Positions 17,551-29,040 of a stretch of DNA of 64,000 bases are shown here, in pieces. A model generated the notes under the pieces. It saw only the letters and a list, made by a program, of their open reading frames with translations, was not told where the DNA came from and made no database searches. Source of the DNA: Nocardia brasiliensis. GTDB taxonomy: Bacteria > Actinomycetota > Actinomycetes > Mycobacteriales > Mycobacteriaceae. The stretch is taken from NCBI RefSeq assembly GCF_011801125.1, contig NZ_CP046171.1, positions 868,001 through 932,000 on the forward strand, read 5' to 3'. Each line of letters starts with the position of its first letter. The stretch's first letter is position 1. The translations under genes were made by a program, and so were the position numbers.

Positions 17551-17586
17551 GCCCGGTGCGGCGCGAAATCGCTTGCCGCACCGGGC
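17551..17586. terminator. Strong hairpin between convergent genes (bidirectional terminator)
   Basis: GCCCGGTGCGGC (17551-17562) and GCCGCACCGGGC (17575-17586) form a perfect 12-bp stem with a 12-nt loop. It lies 18 bases after the acyl-CoA ligase stop and 17 bases beyond the end of the convergent SCO5389-family gene. No U-run, as is common in actinobacteria. Confidence 0.75.
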
Positions 17587-17602
17587 TGTTGTGCGGGACG
17601 GA

Positions 17603-17995
17603 TCAGCAGTTACGCAGCTCCGGGCTCTGATTGAGCAGCTGGGCCCTGGTGCCGATGAACGTGCTGTAGGTCTCGCCGCCGACCGCGGCGATCGGGAAGG
17701 CCGCCACCCGGTGGCAGTTCTGGAAGGCGAGTTTCACCCCGAAGTGTCGTTCCAGGCCGCCGCGGATCGCGTCGGACGCCATGGCGCGCAGCAGCTGGCC
17801 GCGAGCCACCTCGTCCGGCGGTGGGACCACGTTGTCGGCGAATTCGGCTGTGCCGCTGTGCAGTTCGCCTGCAACGCGGCTGACTACTTCCCAAGCGTAT
17901 GGCAGTGAGTTGCGGACGCATTCGACGAAATCGGCGTCGTCGACTTCGCCGCGTTCGGCGCGTTCGAGCAGGGCGGCGGGGACATCGAGGGACAT
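17603..17995 (-). CDS. SCO5389-family protein (actinobacterial, function unknown)
   Basis: 130 residues, the full length of this actinobacteria-restricted family. Characteristic segments are MSLDVPAALLERAERGEVDD, FVECVRNSLPYAWEVVSR, the PPPDEVARGQLLRAMASDAI motif and LAFQNCHRVAAFP, ending in LLNQSPELRNC. A GGAGAG box precedes the ATG. The family is small, soluble and conserved, and no biochemical role can be read. It is convergent with the acyl-CoA ligase and followed by the hairpin at 17551-17586. Confidence 0.85.
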   Translation of the reverse strand: MSLDVPAALLERAERGEVDDADFVECVRNSLPYAWEVVSRVAGELHSGTAEFADNVVPPPDEVARGQLLRAMASDAIRGGLERHFGVKLAFQNCHRVAAFPIAAVGGETYSTFIGTRAQLLNQSPELRNC

Positions 17996-18058
17996 AGCGC
18001 TCTCCTCCGAGGGTGGATGGCTTGTGCGATGCGTCTCGATTCTAATCGAAAGTCGTTG

Positions 18059-19105
18059 TCAACAATCCTGGATTCGCTGCGAAAGTGCTGCTTTCAGTGC
18101 GGTTTTCGTATCGGCAGCCAGGGTCCTGACCAGTTCGCCTGCCGGTAGCTCGGCGGTCAGTGAGTGGGTCTGCCCCGCCCACAGGTTCACCTTGTCCTGG
18201 TTGCCCGCCGTGCGGGCGGCGGCCCGCAAAGGCGCGGTGGCGTAATGGATCTCCGGGTACGCGACGGGGGCGGTCGCGGTGTGCTCGGTCATGAACCGGT
18301 TGCGCAGGCCACGCGCCCGGCGGCCGGTGAATGCTCGGGTGAGCATCGTCGGGGTAGGCGTCTCGAGCGCGGCCCGGTGCACCGGATTGGTGCCCGCCTC
18401 CGGACAGCGCAGGAACGCCGTGCCCAGTTGCGCGGCGGCCGCGCCCGCGGCGAGTGCTGCGGCGATGCCGGCGCCCGTGCTGATGCCGCCGGTGGCCACC
18501 AGCGGCCGGTCGGTCGACGCGCGCAGTAGTTGCAGCAGGGCGAGCAGGCCGAGTGGATCGGTGGCGTCGTCGGCGACCCGATCGACGAAGGTGGCGCGGT
18601 GCCCGCCCGCCTCCGCCCCCTGTGCGACGAGCACGTCCACGCCGCGCTCGACGGCGATCGCGGCCTCCGCGGGCGAAGTGATGCTCACCCAGACCTCGGA
18701 GCCCGCGTCGTGCAGCCGGGCGATCTCCGCGGCGGTGGGGCAGCCGAAGGTGCACGAGACAACCGCGACCGGGTCGGCGACGAGCAGGTCGAGCTTGGCG
18801 TCCCACCCGTCGGTGTCGTACTTGGCGGTGCCGACCTCGTCGTCGCGGCCGAGCTCGGCGAGATAGTCGGCGAACTCGGCGGCGGGGGTCGCGGGGCCGG
18901 GCACGAAGAGGTTCACGCCGAAGGGGGCGTCGGTGGCGGCGCGGGTCGCGGCGATCCGGGCGGCGGTATCGGCGGCGCCGAGGTATCCGGCGGCCAGGAA
19001 GCCGAAAGCGCCGACGTTGGTGACGGCGGCGGTCAGCTCGGGCGTCGACGGTCCGCCTGCCATCGGAGCGAGCACGATCGGGATGGTCAAGTCGTCGATG
19101 ATCAC
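18059..19105 (-). CDS. Nitronate monooxygenase (2-nitropropane dioxygenase family)
   Basis: An FMN-dependent TIM-barrel enzyme. I start it at the GTG at 19105 (IIDDLTIPIVLAPMAGGPST), which gives 348 residues and matches the family N-terminus; the longer frame upstream lacks homology. Visible are LAPMAGG at the start, VSCTFGCPTAAEIARL, the FMN phosphate/Gly-rich segment VAQGAEAGGHRA with the conserved His, and VATGGISTGAGIAAALAAGA. Oxidises alkyl nitronates such as propionate-3-nitronate, a detoxification step. Intergenic space to the M23 gene holds both promoters. Confidence 0.88.
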   Translation of the reverse strand: MIIDDLTIPIVLAPMAGGPSTPELTAAVTNVGAFGFLAAGYLGAADTAARIAATRAATDAPFGVNLFVPGPATPAAEFADYLAELGRDDEVGTAKYDTDGWDAKLDLLVADPVAVVSCTFGCPTAAEIARLHDAGSEVWVSITSPAEAAIAVERGVDVLVAQGAEAGGHRATFVDRVADDATDPLGLLALLQLLRASTDRPLVATGGISTGAGIAAALAAGAAAAQLGTAFLRCPEAGTNPVHRAALETPTPTMLTRAFTGRRARGLRNRFMTEHTATAPVAYPEIHYATAPLRAAARTAGNQDKVNLWAGQTHSLTAELPAGELVRTLAADTKTALKAALSQRIQDC

Positions 19106-19317
19106 GGCTCCAGTGTTGCCTACTGGCCGTGCGACCCGTTGTTTACCTGCGTCTTTCGAGCAGAAGGTTGCGGAATGGTCACGCCGGGGTAGAGTTCCCG
19201 TCACAACGGATGCCAAACCGTTACATCGCAAGCTTGACCGGATCGTTACCGAACCGGCGGCCCGCGAACCGGCCCGGCTCCGCTGAACCACTGTTCTTCG
19301 GACGCAAGGACGCAGCT

Positions 19318-20184
19318 GTGTCGCACCACCGGGTAGGCCCCAGTTCCATTACCGTCATGAGCCTCATCGGCGATGATATTTCGGGTCGGCCGACGCGGCA
19401 TCGCGCCGAGTCGACCACGGCCGATCGCGTGAAGGTCGCCGCCGGTGTCGCGGTCGCCACGGGTGCCCTGATCGGCACCGTGAGCCAGGTCGCCCCCGCG
19501 GTCGCCAGCCCGCTGCTGCCCGGCGCGCACGACAGTGACGAAGCCGACGCGCCGATCGTGGTGAAGGGCACCGGCATGCTGCCGGTCACGCAGGCCAAGG
19601 CCGCCACCCCCGCGCCAGAGGCGCCCGCCCCCGCCGCGCCGGTCGCCGACCAGATCGCCGCCCCCATCGCGGGCGCCCCGTTCGGCCTGCAGAACCTGCC
19701 GCCGGAGATCGCCGGTCCGCTGGCGCAGGCCGAGCAGATCCTCAAGGGCGTACAGCAGCAGGTCGCGCCCGCTCCGCAGGCCGCGGTTCGCCCGGTCGCC
19801 GGTGAGATCAGCTCCGGATTCGGTAGCCGCTGGGGCGCATTCCACTACGGCCTCGACTTCGCCGATAACCTCGGCGCACCGATCCACTCGGTCAGCAACG
19901 GCACCGTGATCGAGGCGGGCCCCGCCTCCGGTTTCGGTCTGTGGGTGCGCGTGCAGCAGGACGACGGCACCACCGCGGTGTACGGCCACGTGAACGAGAT
20001 GCTCGTGCGCGAGGGGCAGCGGGTCAACGCCGGTGACGTGATCGCCACCGTCGGTAACCGCGGCCAGTCCACCGGACCGCACCTGCACCTGGAGATCTGG
20101 GACCAGGGTGGCAGCAAGATCGATCCGATGCCATATCTCGCGGCCAAGGGTGTGCCGTTGCAGTGGGGACCTTCGGCCCACTGA
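19318..20184 (+). CDS. Secreted M23 (LytM-type) peptidase
   Basis: 288 residues from the GTG at 19318 (the open frame runs further up but lacks a ribosome site there). An N-terminal hydrophobic stretch (VKVAAGVAVATGALIGTV, about 40-60) serves as signal or anchor and is followed by a Pro/Ala-rich linker. The C-terminal domain has all zinc ligands of M23: His176 and Asp180 in FHYGLDFAD, His257 with the preceding His255 in GPHLHLEIW, plus YGHVNEM. Expected to cut peptidoglycan cross-links in the envelope or to act as a cell-separation factor. Stands alone. Confidence 0.9.
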   Translation: MSHHRVGPSSITVMSLIGDDISGRPTRHRAESTTADRVKVAAGVAVATGALIGTVSQVAPAVASPLLPGAHDSDEADAPIVVKGTGMLPVTQAKAATPAPEAPAPAAPVADQIAAPIAGAPFGLQNLPPEIAGPLAQAEQILKGVQQQVAPAPQAAVRPVAGEISSGFGSRWGAFHYGLDFADNLGAPIHSVSNGTVIEAGPASGFGLWVRVQQDDGTTAVYGHVNEMLVREGQRVNAGDVIATVGNRGQSTGPHLHLEIWDQGGSKIDPMPYLAAKGVPLQWGPSAH

Positions 20185-20403
20185 TTCCGCTGTCCGGCTT
20201 GATATTCCAGCGCTTCCCCCGGCTATTGGCGTGCAGTGTTCCCCACGAAACCCAATCGGTCATTAGGCTCGATTCGTGATCGAGCGAACGTGGGGCACAG
20301 CACGTCCGGTCGCGGTGACACCGGGGCCCGCGAGGTTCGGCCGTGAGCGAGCGTGGCAACGTACTTCGCGCACAGCGGAACCGAGCGTCGGCGAGGTGTG
20401 GTC

Positions 20404-21390
20404 GTGACTGAGTTGGGCGACATCTTCGAACCCGGGTCTGCGCACGGGCGCACCTACGCCGTGCTGGTGCATCATCCGCGGTCGAGTCTGGCCGACATCG
20501 CGCAGTATCTCGGCGTCGCCGAGGATGTCGCCGCGGCTTCACTGGATGTGCTGTGCGAGTTGCGCGCCGCCGTGCGGGTGTCCGCTGCGGATGGCGAACC
20601 GGTGGTCTGGGACGCCCATGCCCCGGAGTCGTTGTCGGAGGCCGAGGCTCGCCGCAGGCAGCAGCAGATCAACCAGATGCACACGGCCGCCGCACGGCTC
20701 AGCGAGACGTTCCGTTCGGTGCGCCGCTCGCCGCGCAGCAACGGCGCCGTGGTGCCGGTGTTCGAACGACTGGAAATGCTGGCCGATTTCGAGGAGATGC
20801 AGACCAGCGCGCGCACCTGCGTCAAGCTCGTCGAGCGCGGGCCCTATCTCAGCGATCTCGACCGCGAGCGACAGTTGTTCCAGCTCAAGCGCAGTCGGCT
20901 CGGTGACGGGATCCGCTACCAAACCCTCTATCAGGACACCATTTACCAGGACCCCGAGCGCCTGCGGCACGCGTTGTCCACCAATGCCAGTGGGGCACAG
21001 GCGCGCACGTTGCCCGAGCCGCCGTTCAAACTCATCATCAGCGACGACGAACGCGCTAGCCTGGTGCTGCACGTCGACGAACGTCGCCCGGACCCCATGG
21101 GATTGCGGATCACCGGCTCACCCGCGCTGGACCTGCTGGTCAAAACGTTCGATGTGCTGTGGTCGCTGGCCGCTCCGATCTCGGTGAACCCGACGGCGGA
21201 GGCCCTCGACGAACGAGATCGCGCGATCCTGACCCTGATGGGTCTCGGTGCCACCGACGACACCATCGCGCGCAGGCTCGGCATGTCGCGGCGTACCGTG
21301 GTGCGCCGGACCGCGCGACTGCTCGAGCGGCTCGGCGCGAGTACCCGCTTCCAGGCCGGTGTGCAGGCGACCCGGCGCGGGTGGCTGTGA
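20404..21390 (+). CDS. LuxR-type HTH regulator upstream of the NRPS genes
   Basis: 328 residues from the GTG at 20404 (GAGGTG upstream); other starts up to 20353 are possible. The N-terminal ~70 residues look like a TrmB-type winged helix (HHPRSSLADIAQYLGVAEDVAAASL). The middle part is a ligand- or nuclease-like domain typical of large actinobacterial LuxR-TrmB regulators. The C-terminal LuxR helix-turn-helix is ERDRAILTLMGLGATDDTIA followed by RRLGMSRRTVVRRTARLLER. It lies 255 bases upstream of NRPS1 in the same direction and is the best candidate for pathway control. Regulators of this build often sit beside peptide or lipopeptide clusters. That link is inference. Confidence 0.83.
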   Translation: MTELGDIFEPGSAHGRTYAVLVHHPRSSLADIAQYLGVAEDVAAASLDVLCELRAAVRVSAADGEPVVWDAHAPESLSEAEARRRQQQINQMHTAAARLSETFRSVRRSPRSNGAVVPVFERLEMLADFEEMQTSARTCVKLVERGPYLSDLDRERQLFQLKRSRLGDGIRYQTLYQDTIYQDPERLRHALSTNASGAQARTLPEPPFKLIISDDERASLVLHVDERRPDPMGLRITGSPALDLLVKTFDVLWSLAAPISVNPTAEALDERDRAILTLMGLGATDDTIARRLGMSRRTVVRRTARLLERLGASTRFQAGVQATRRGWL

Positions 21391-21645
21391 ACTAATTCAC
21401 CGATCCGGGAACCCCTGCAACAAGACCGGTCGGATACCGATATAAATCCTGGCATCCGGCAAGACAGCGCTTCCATGGGCGCGCGGACCGCCGCCAGAGC
21501 GGGCCGTATCAATCCAAGACAGCACGCGTGGGCACCGATCAGTCCCTTATATGATTGCTCGGAACCGCGCTGGCCCCGGACGATACGCCCTCGACATCTG
21601 GGCAGGGCCGGGTCCTAGCTCGACGCGAGAGGTGAATGCACTCGA
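21391..21645 (+). promoter_or_regulatory. Upstream region of NRPS1, presumed promoter
   Basis: 255 bases between the regulator and NRPS1. It holds an AT-rich GATATAAAT (about 21440) next to the imperfect inverted repeat CGGT-CGGAT-ACCG, and CTTATATGA near 21546. Either could be a -10 element. A GAGAGGTG box lies about 8-15 bases before the NRPS1 ATG. No terminator-like hairpin is seen after the regulator, so read-through is possible. Confidence 0.35.
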
Positions 21646-24600
21646 ATGGAAACTGCCCGTCGTTCCGCTCGTGGTAGCCGTCGCCGCAGGTCGGGCAGCC
21701 CGCTGTTCGGGCAGTTGCTGACCGCCGCCGTCGAATCCGCGGCCACCGAGGTCGCCATCCGATTCAACCCGTCGGGCCTGCCCGACGACGATCGCCAGCT
21801 CACCTACGGCCAGCTCGACGCCCAGTCGTCGCGGCTGGCCAGGGAACTGATCGAGCGCGGCGTCGGACCGGGCGACGTGGTCGCCATCGGCATCGCCCGC
21901 AGCTTGGAATCGGTGGTCGCCGTGTGGGCGATCGCGAAAACGGGCGCGGCATTCGTTCCGGTCGATCCTGCCTACCCGACCGACCGGATCAACCACATCC
22001 TGGCCGACTCCGGCGCTTCGGTCGGCCTGACCACCTCGGCGCATCGCCCGGTGCTCGGCACCGGCGTCTATTGGATCGAGCTGGACGACCCGGTGCAGTC
22101 GGCCCGCATCGCGGCCCGCCCCGAACACCCGATCTCCTACACCGACCGGGTGCGCCCGCTCGACGAGCGGCACCCGGCCTACGTCATCTACACCTCCGGC
22201 TCGACCGGTCGCCCCAAGGGCGTCGTGGTCACCCACAGCGGCCTGGCCGGTCTGGTCGCGGCCGAGCGCGACCACTACGACGTCACCGCCGACTCGCGGG
22301 TGCTGCACGTGTGCTCGCCGAACTTCGACGTCTCGGTGCTGGAGCTGCTGCTCGCGTTCTCCTCGGGGGCGACGCTGGTGATCGCGCCGCCGTCGGTGTT
22401 CGGCGGCTACGAGCTCGCGGATCTGCTTCGGCGCGAACGGGTCACGCACATGCTGATCACGCCGGGTGCGCTGGAGTCGGTCGATCCGGCCGACCTGGAC
22501 GACCTGCGCGTCGTCGTGGTGGCCGGCGACAAGTTCGGCCCTGAGCTGCTCAACCGCTGGGCGGGCGAGCGCGAGTTCTACAACGGCTACGGTCCCACCG
22601 AGGCCACTATCCTCGCCACGAGCACGCCGCGGCTGGCCCCGGACGAGCTCATCACCATCGGCACCGCGATCCCGGGAGTCGGTGCGTTCGTACTGGATTC
22701 GCGGCTGCGCCCGGTGCCCGCCGGTGTGGTCGGCGAGCTCTACCTCTCCGGGCCCGCGCTCGCGCAGGGCTACCTCGGTCGCCCCGGCCTCACCGCGGAA
22801 CGCTTCGTGGCCAGTCCGTTCGGCGCCGACACCGGCAACCCCGGCGGGCGGCTGTACCGCACCGGTGACCTGGTGCGCCGCGCCGAGGACGGCGGGTCCA
22901 TCGAGTATCTGGGTCGTTCCGACTTCCAGGTCAAGATTCGTGGCTTCCGTATCGAATTGGGCGAGATCGACAACGCGCTGACCGCGCACCCGGACATCGA
23001 CTACGCGGCGACGCTCGGCAAGACGCTGCCGTCGGGTGCGACCGCGCTGGTGTCCTACGTGCTGCCGCGCCCTGGAACCACCGTCGACACCGGACAACTC
23101 GCCGAGTTCCTCGGCGAATCCCTGGCCGCGTACATGATTCCGGCCGCCATCATGGTGCTCGACGAGATCCCGCTGACCCCGGTCGGCAAGCTGGATCGCG
23201 CGGCGCTGCCCGCACCGGTGTTCGCCGCCAAGGCTTTTCGCGCGCCGTCCACGCCGGTCGAGGAGATCGTCGCCGACGTGTTCGCGGCCCTGCTCATGGG
23301 GGGCGACGAGGGACGCGTCGGCGCGGACGACGACTTCTTCGAACTCGGCGGCAATTCACTGCTCGCCGCACAGGCCGCGGCCCGGATCGGGTCGGCGCTG
23401 AACGTGCGGGTGCCGGTGCAGTTGCTGTTCGAGGCCACGACCGTGGCCGCCCTCGCCGAACGGGTCGAGCGGCACGCGGGCTCGACCGCAGGCCAGGCAT
23501 TGCACGCGCGGCAACGACCGGCCCGGGTGCCGCTGTCCTATGCGCAGCAGCGGATGTGGTTCCTGAACCGGTTCGACCCGGCCAGCGCCGTCAACAACAT
23601 CCCGGCCGCCGTGCGGCTTTCGGGCCGACTCGACCTCGACGCGTTGCGCGCGGCCGTGCGCGACCTCGCCGAGCGGCACGAGGTGCTGCGCACGCGGTAC
23701 CCGGATGTCGACGGCGAGGGCTACCAGCAGGTGCTGCCGATCGGCGACCCGCAGGCCGTCCCGGAGTTCGTGGTCGAGCAGGCCACCGAGGACCGGCTGC
23801 CCGAGCTCGTCGCCGCCGCGGTGACCGCCGGATTCGACGTGACCGCCGCGCCGCCGGTGCGGGTGCGGGTGCTCGTGCTCGGGGAGACCGAGCACGTGCT
23901 GGTCTGCGTGGTGCATCACATCGCGGGCGACGGCTTCTCGATGGCGCCGCTGACCCGCGACCTGATGGCCGCCTACCTGGACCGGATGCGCGGGGGCGCG
24001 CCGGAATGGCCGCCGCTCGAGGTGCAGTACGCCGACTACGCGCTCTGGCAGCGCGAGGTGCTCGGCGCCGAGGACGATCCGGAATCGGTGCTGGCCCAGC
24101 AGATCGCCTATTGGCGGGCCGAATTGGCCGCGCTGCCAGAACAACTGGAGCTGCCCGCCGATCGCCCGCGTCCCGCGGTGGCGTCCAACCACGGCGCCAC
24201 GCTCGCCTTCGAGATCGACGGCTCGGTGCACGCCGCGCTGAGCCGGCTTGCGCACAGCCATAATTCGACCCTGTTCATGGTGGTGCACGCGGCGCTCGCC
24301 GTGCTGCTCGCGCGTCTGTCCGGTACCAGGGATATCGCCGTCGGCACGCCGGTGGCGGGCCGTGGTGAGGCCGCGCTCGACGACTTGATCGGCATGTTCG
24401 TCAATACCCTTGTGCTGCGCACGGATATCGATTCCGGCGCGAGCTTCGAGGAGCTGTTGCGTGCGGTACGCCAGACCGATGTCGAGGCGTTCGGCCACGC
24501 CGACGTGCCGTTCGAGCGGTTGGTGGAACTGCTGGATCCGGCGCGCTCGGCGGCCAGGCATCCGCTGTTCCAGGTGATGCTGACCTTCCAGAACCTGGCC

Positions 24601-27600
24601 AGGACCGAGCTCGAACTGCCCGGCCTCTCGGTGGCCGCGATCGATCTCGCGATGCCGCTGGCCAAGTTCGATCTGCAACTCGCGCTGGTCGAGCGGATCG
24701 ATCGGCACGGTGCGCCGGAAGGGATCTCGGCGGCCTTCACCTATGCCACCGACCTGTTCGACGAGGCGACCGTGCAGGACTTCGCCGATCGCTTCGGCCG
24801 GATCCTGGCCGCGGTCGCGAGCGACGCCACGGTGACCGTCGGTGACATCGACGTGCTCGCCCCCGGCGAACGCGAACTGGTGCTGCACGAGTGGAACAGC
24901 CCCGGTGTCGCGGTGCCCGAGGTGACGCTGGTCGACCTCATCGGCGCGCAGGCCCGCGGCCGCGCGGACGCGAGCGCGATCCGTTTCGGCGACACCACTT
25001 CGGCCCACCCGTCGCCCGACCACCACTCCCCAACGAGTCGCTCCGCGACGCTTACTTATGGTGAGCTGCAACGTCGGGCGAACCAGGTGGCGCGGGCACT
25101 GATCGCGCGCGGCGCGGGCCCGGAATCGCTGGTGGCCGTTGCCGTTCCGCGCACCGAACAGCTGCCGGTCGCGTTGCTCGGTGTGCTCGTCGCGGGTGCG
25201 GGTTATCTGCCGATCGACACGACCTACCCCACGCAGCGGCTGGAGTTCATGCTCGGCGACGCCGCGCCCGCCTGCATTCTGACCACCGCGAGCGAGCTGG
25301 AATCCGTTCCCGCGGGCGATATTCCGGTCGTCCTGCTGGAGGAGATCGGCGAGTTCGCCGACGCCCCGGTCCGCGCGAGCGAGCGGCGCGCGCCGCTGCG
25401 CCCGGACAACCTGGCCTACGTCATCTACACCTCCGGTTCGACGGGTGTGCCGAAGGGCGTCGGTGTCTCGCACCGCAATGTGGTGCAGTTGTTCGCGAAC
25501 ACGCAGATGATGTTCGAGTTCGACGAGACCGACGTGTGGACGCTGTTCCACTCGTTCGCCTTCGACTTCTCGGTCTGGGAGCTGTGGTGCGCGCTGGCCA
25601 ACGGCGGCACCGTCGTCGTGGTCGACTACCTCACGTCTCGGTCGCCGGAACTGTTCCGCGAGTTGCTGATTCGCGAACGGGTCACCGTGCTCAACCAGAC
25701 CCCGTCGGCGTTCTATCAGCTGGCCGAGGCCGACCGGGCCGCCGAACCCGCCGAGCTCGCGCTGCGCTATGTGGTGTTCGGTGGTGAGGCACTGGACCTG
25801 CGCCAGTTGCAGCGCTGGTACGAGCGCTACGCGGTGGACGCGCCGTGGCTGGTCAACATGTACGGCATCACCGAGACCACGGTGCACGTGTCGTTCCTGT
25901 CCCTGGACGAGCAGATGGCCGAGAACGCGGCCAGCGTCATCGGGCGCGCGCTGCCGGGTCTGGACGCCTACGTGCTCGACGATCGGGTGCATCCGGCGCC
26001 GGTGGGTGTCGCGGGCGAGATCTATGTCGCGGGCGCGCAGCTGACCCGTGGTTACCTGGGTCGCCCCGGCCTGGCCGCGAGCAGGTTCGTGGCTAATCCG
26101 TTCGGCGCGCCGGGTTCTCGGATGTACCGCTCCGGCGACATCGGCCGCTGGGTCGGCTTCGGTGGACAGGCGACGCTCGAGTACGCGGGCCGCGGCGACC
26201 AGCAGGTGCAGTTGCGCGGGTTCCGCATCGAGCTCGGCGAGATCGAGTCGGCGCTGCTGCGCTGCCCCGGCGTCAGCCAGGCGGTGGTTCTGGTCCGCGC
26301 GGACGAGCACGCGGGCGACCGGCTCATCGGTTACGTGGTGCCCGATACCGGGGCGCGGGTCGACTCGTTCGAACTGCGTGACCAGGTGTCGGAATTCCTG
26401 ACCGGCTACATGGTCCCCGACGCGCTCGTCGTGCTGGACGCGCTGCCGCTGACCCCGAACGGCAAGCTGGACCGCAACGCCCTGCCCGCACCGGAATTCG
26501 CGAGCGCAGCGGCGTTCCGCGCGCCGAGTTCGCCGGTCGAGCAGGCGGTCGCCGAGGTGTTCGCCGGATTGCTCGGCGCACCGGAGATCGGCCTGGACGA
26601 CGACTTCTTCGGGCTGGGCGGCAACTCGCTGCTCGCCACCAGGGTAGTCGCCCGGATCAACGAGGCGTTGGATGCGAATCTCGTTGTGCGGGAGCTGTTC
26701 GAGGCGCCCACCGTGGCCGCGCTGGCCGCGCGCGTGGTGCCGGGCGCGGCCAAGGCCGCGGGCGCGCGCCCGCCGCTGGCCCGGGTGCAGCGCGGCGACC
26801 GGGTGCCGCTTTCGCTTGCCCAGCAACGGATGTGGGTGCTCAACCAGTTCGATCCGGAATCGCCCGCCTACAACATCCCGATGGCGATCCGGCTCAGCGG
26901 CGTGCTCGACGTGCCCGCGCTGCGCAATGCCGTCGCGGATGTGCTGGAGCGGCACGAGGCCCTGCGCACCCGTTACCCGGCCGATCCGTCGGGCGTGGCC
27001 TACCAGGAGATCGTCTCGGTCGGCGAGGCGTTGCCCGGCGGCCTCGAGGTCGTCGAGACCGCCGACCCGATCGCCAGGATCACCGCGCTGCTTTCGGCCG
27101 GATTCGATGTGACACAGCAGGTTCCGGTGCGCGCGTTGCTGCTCGCGGTCGGGCCGGACGAGCACCTGCTCGCGCTGGTCGTGCACCACATCTCCGCCGA
27201 CGGCGCCTCGATCGCGCCGCTCGCCCGGGACATGGTGACCGCCTACCTCGCCAGGGTCGGCGGCAATTCGCCGCGCTGGTCCCCGCTGGAGGTGCAGTAC
27301 GCCGACTTCGCGCTGTGGCAGCGCGCGGTCGTCGGCACCGACGAGGACCCGGAATCGATCGCGGCGCAGCAGTTGGCGTACTGGCGCAGGCAACTCGACG
27401 GGCTGACCGGCGAGCTGGCGCTGCCGCTGGATCGCCCGCGTCCCGCGGTGCCATCGATGCGCGGCGCCTCGACCGGCTTCGCCGTGTCGCCCGAGGTGCA
27501 CGCCGCGCTGGTTCGCATTGCGCGCGAACACAATTCGACGCTGTTCATGGTCGTGCACGCGGCGCTCGCGGTGCTGCTCGCCCGGCAGTCGAACAGCACC

Positions 27601-29025
27601 GACATCGCCATCGGCACGCCGATCGCCGGCCGCGGTGAGCGGGCGCTGGACGAGTTGGTCGGCATGTTCGTCAACACGCTAACGCTGCGCACGGCGGTCG
27701 AGTCGCGGTCGAGCTTCAGCGAGCTGGTCGACCGGGCCAGGGAGACCGACCTGGCGGCCTTCGCCAACGCCGACATCCCGTTCGAGCGCATCGTCGAGGT
27801 GGTCGTGCCCGGTCACGCGACCGTGTACAACCCGCTGTTCGGCGTCGTGCTGTCGTTCCAGAACAACGAGCAGCCGACGCTGGAGCTGCCCGGCCTGACC
27901 ATCGCCGGTCTGGACAGCGGTGAGATCGCGGCGAAGTTCGACCTGCAGGTCAACGTCGACCCGCGGCATCGCCCCGACGGCACGCCGGACGAGCTGATCA
28001 CCGCGATCACCTATGCCACAGACCTTTTCGACGAATCGACGGTGCAGGCGCTGTGCCGCAGGCTGGAGCGGATCCTGACCGCGGTGGTCGCCGACCCGCA
28101 GGTGCGCGTCGGCGATATCGACCTGCTCGACGAGCAGGAGCGCGAACGGGTGCGTTCGGCGGCCGAGGCGGTGCCGGAGTTCCGGGCCGAGAGCGCGCCC
28201 GCCACCACCGGCACCGCGCTGACCCAGGCACTGACCGCCGTGGTGGAGGACGATCCGGACGGACCCGCGCTGGTCTCCGGTGAGGATGCGGTCTCCTATG
28301 CCGAACTCGATGCCAGGTCCTCGCGCCTGGCCCGGGTGCTGGCGGCGCGCGGCTGCGGACCCGGCGACGGCGTCGCCGTCCGGCTCGACCGCGGTGTTGA
28401 CGCGGTCGTCGCGATGTGGGCCGTGCTCAAGGCCGGTGCCGCGGTCGTCGCGCTGGCCTCGGTCGAGGACCCGACGCCGGCCCAGTTGGTCGTCAAGGTC
28501 GGCCTCACCGACGCCCAGGTGCACGGGTCCGGCGAGATCGATTGGCTGGTGCTGAGCGACCGCGCGGTGGCCGCGCAGATCGCGGCGGAGTCCCCGCGAC
28601 CGGTGACCTACGCGCATCGCACCAGGGTGCTGCGTGGCACCGACCCGGCCTTCGTCGGCGCGCGCACGATCGACTACGACGCGCTGGCCGGCGCGGTGGA
28701 CCGTTTGCGCACCGACACCGAGCTGACCTTCGAGTCGCGGACCTGTCTGCTCGGCGGGCCCGCGGAACTCACGGTGCTCGAGGCGGTGGCCGCCGGTTCG
28801 GCCGGTGCCGCGATCGTGCTCACCCCGACCGCCGGTGCGCCGACCGACGTCCTCGCCGACGAGTGGGTCAGCCACCTGCTGACCGACGCCGCGGGGCTCG
28901 ATACGCTTGACCCGGCGGCCCTGGAGGATCTGCGGGCCGTGGTGCTCGCCGATGGGTCCGACCCGGGCGGGGCGTGGTCAGCGGTGACCGTGCTAGCCCT
29001 CGGCGATCTTCTGAAAGTCGGGTAG
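21646..29025 (+). CDS. Non-ribosomal peptide synthetase 1: A-T-C-A(Thr)-T-C-deltaA
   Basis: 2459 residues. Domains: Arg-rich tail (1-20); A1 with YTSGSTG at ~182; T1 with phosphopantetheine Ser571 (FFELGGNSL); C1 with HHIAGDG at 757; A2 with YTSGSTG at ~1261; T2 Ser1661 (FFGLGGNSL); C2 with HHISADG at 1847; vestigial A domain ~2190-2459. Both C domains look LCL-type. Hand-aligned to GrsA, the A2 pocket reads DFWNVGMVHK, the canonical threonine code; A1 reads DVLLVAGILK, which I cannot assign. With no C domain in front, A1-T1 is the loading module. The final A fragment keeps only the beginning of the fold ([13 protein letters not shown], a weak LKAGAAVVA) and lacks the ATP loop, and no T or TE follows. 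C2 therefore must use an A-T unit on another protein, most simply NRPS2. Confidence 0.93.
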   Translation: METARRSARGSRRRRSGSPLFGQLLTAAVESAATEVAIRFNPSGLPDDDRQLTYGQLDAQSSRLARELIERGVGPGDVVAIGIARSLESVVAVWAIAKTGAAFVPVDPAYPTDRINHILADSGASVGLTTSAHRPVLGTGVYWIELDDPVQSARIAARPEHPISYTDRVRPLDERHPAYVIYTSGSTGRPKGVVVTHSGLAGLVAAERDHYDVTADSRVLHVCSPNFDVSVLELLLAFSSGATLVIAPPSVFGGYELADLLRRERVTHMLITPGALESVDPADLDDLRVVVVAGDKFGPELLNRWAGEREFYNGYGPTEATILATSTPRLAPDELITIGTAIPGVGAFVLDSRLRPVPAGVVGELYLSGPALAQGYLGRPGLTAERFVASPFGADTGNPGGRLYRTGDLVRRAEDGGSIEYLGRSDFQVKIRGFRIELGEIDNALTAHPDIDYAATLGKTLPSGATALVSYVLPRPGTTVDTGQLAEFLGESLAAYMIPAAIMVLDEIPLTPVGKLDRAALPAPVFAAKAFRAPSTPVEEIVADVFAALLMGGDEGRVGADDDFFELGGNSLLAAQAAARIGSALNVRVPVQLLFEATTVAALAERVERHAGSTAGQALHARQRPARVPLSYAQQRMWFLNRFDPASAVNNIPAAVRLSGRLDLDALRAAVRDLAERHEVLRTRYPDVDGEGYQQVLPIGDPQAVPEFVVEQATEDRLPELVAAAVTAGFDVTAAPPVRVRVLVLGETEHVLVCVVHHIAGDGFSMAPLTRDLMAAYLDRMRGGAPEWPPLEVQYADYALWQREVLGAEDDPESVLAQQIAYWRAELAALPEQLELPADRPRPAVASNHGATLAFEIDGSVHAALSRLAHSHNSTLFMVVHAALAVLLARLSGTRDIAVGTPVAGRGEAALDDLIGMFVNTLVLRTDIDSGASFEELLRAVRQTDVEAFGHADVPFERLVELLDPARSAARHPLFQVMLTFQNLARTELELPGLSVAAIDLAMPLAKFDLQLALVERIDRHGAPEGISAAFTYATDLFDEATVQDFADRFGRILAAVASDATVTVGDIDVLAPGERELVLHEWNSPGVAVPEVTLVDLIGAQARGRADASAIRFGDTTSAHPSPDHHSPTSRSATLTYGELQRRANQVARALIARGAGPESLVAVAVPRTEQLPVALLGVLVAGAGYLPIDTTYPTQRLEFMLGDAAPACILTTASELESVPAGDIPVVLLEEIGEFADAPVRASERRAPLRPDNLAYVIYTSGSTGVPKGVGVSHRNVVQLFANTQMMFEFDETDVWTLFHSFAFDFSVWELWCALANGGTVVVVDYLTSRSPELFRELLIRERVTVLNQTPSAFYQLAEADRAAEPAELALRYVVFGGEALDLRQLQRWYERYAVDAPWLVNMYGITETTVHVSFLSLDEQMAENAASVIGRALPGLDAYVLDDRVHPAPVGVAGEIYVAGAQLTRGYLGRPGLAASRFVANPFGAPGSRMYRSGDIGRWVGFGGQATLEYAGRGDQQVQLRGFRIELGEIESALLRCPGVSQAVVLVRADEHAGDRLIGYVVPDTGARVDSFELRDQVSEFLTGYMVPDALVVLDALPLTPNGKLDRNALPAPEFASAAAFRAPSSPVEQAVAEVFAGLLGAPEIGLDDDFFGLGGNSLLATRVVARINEALDANLVVRELFEAPTVAALAARVVPGAAKAAGARPPLARVQRGDRVPLSLAQQRMWVLNQFDPESPAYNIPMAIRLSGVLDVPALRNAVADVLERHEALRTRYPADPSGVAYQEIVSVGEALPGGLEVVETADPIARITALLSAGFDVTQQVPVRALLLAVGPDEHLLALVVHHISADGASIAPLARDMVTAYLARVGGNSPRWSPLEVQYADFALWQRAVVGTDEDPESIAAQQLAYWRRQLDGLTGELALPLDRPRPAVPSMRGASTGFAVSPEVHAALVRIAREHNSTLFMVVHAALAVLLARQSNSTDIAIGTPIAGRGERALDELVGMFVNTLTLRTAVESRSSFSELVDRARETDLAAFANADIPFERIVEVVVPGHATVYNPLFGVVLSFQNNEQPTLELPGLTIAGLDSGEIAAKFDLQVNVDPRHRPDGTPDELITAITYATDLFDESTVQALCRRLERILTAVVADPQVRVGDIDLLDEQERERVRSAAEAVPEFRAESAPATTGTALTQALTAVVEDDPDGPALVSGEDAVSYAELDARSSRLARVLAARGCGPGDGVAVRLDRGVDAVVAMWAVLKAGAAVVALASVEDPTPAQLVVKVGLTDAQVHGSGEIDWLVLSDRAVAAQIAAESPRPVTYAHRTRVLRGTDPAFVGARTIDYDALAGAVDRLRTDTELTFESRTCLLGGPAELTVLEAVAAGSAGAAIVLTPTAGAPTDVLADEWVSHLLTDAAGLDTLDPAALEDLRAVVLADGSDPGGAWSAVTVLALGDLLKVG
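28213..29025 (+). other. Vestigial C-terminal adenylation domain of NRPS1
   Basis: Codons ~2190-2459 of NRPS1. The start resembles a normal A domain ([17 protein letters not shown], then [15 protein letters not shown], where YVPIDP is expected). The ATP-binding Y-T-S-G-S-T-G loop, the GPTE motif, the substrate pocket and the whole C-subdomain are missing or unrecognisable. The reading frame stays open and the codon use stays high-GC, so this part is still translated. Confidence 0.8.
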
Positions 29026-29040
29026 CAGACCGACGGGTAT

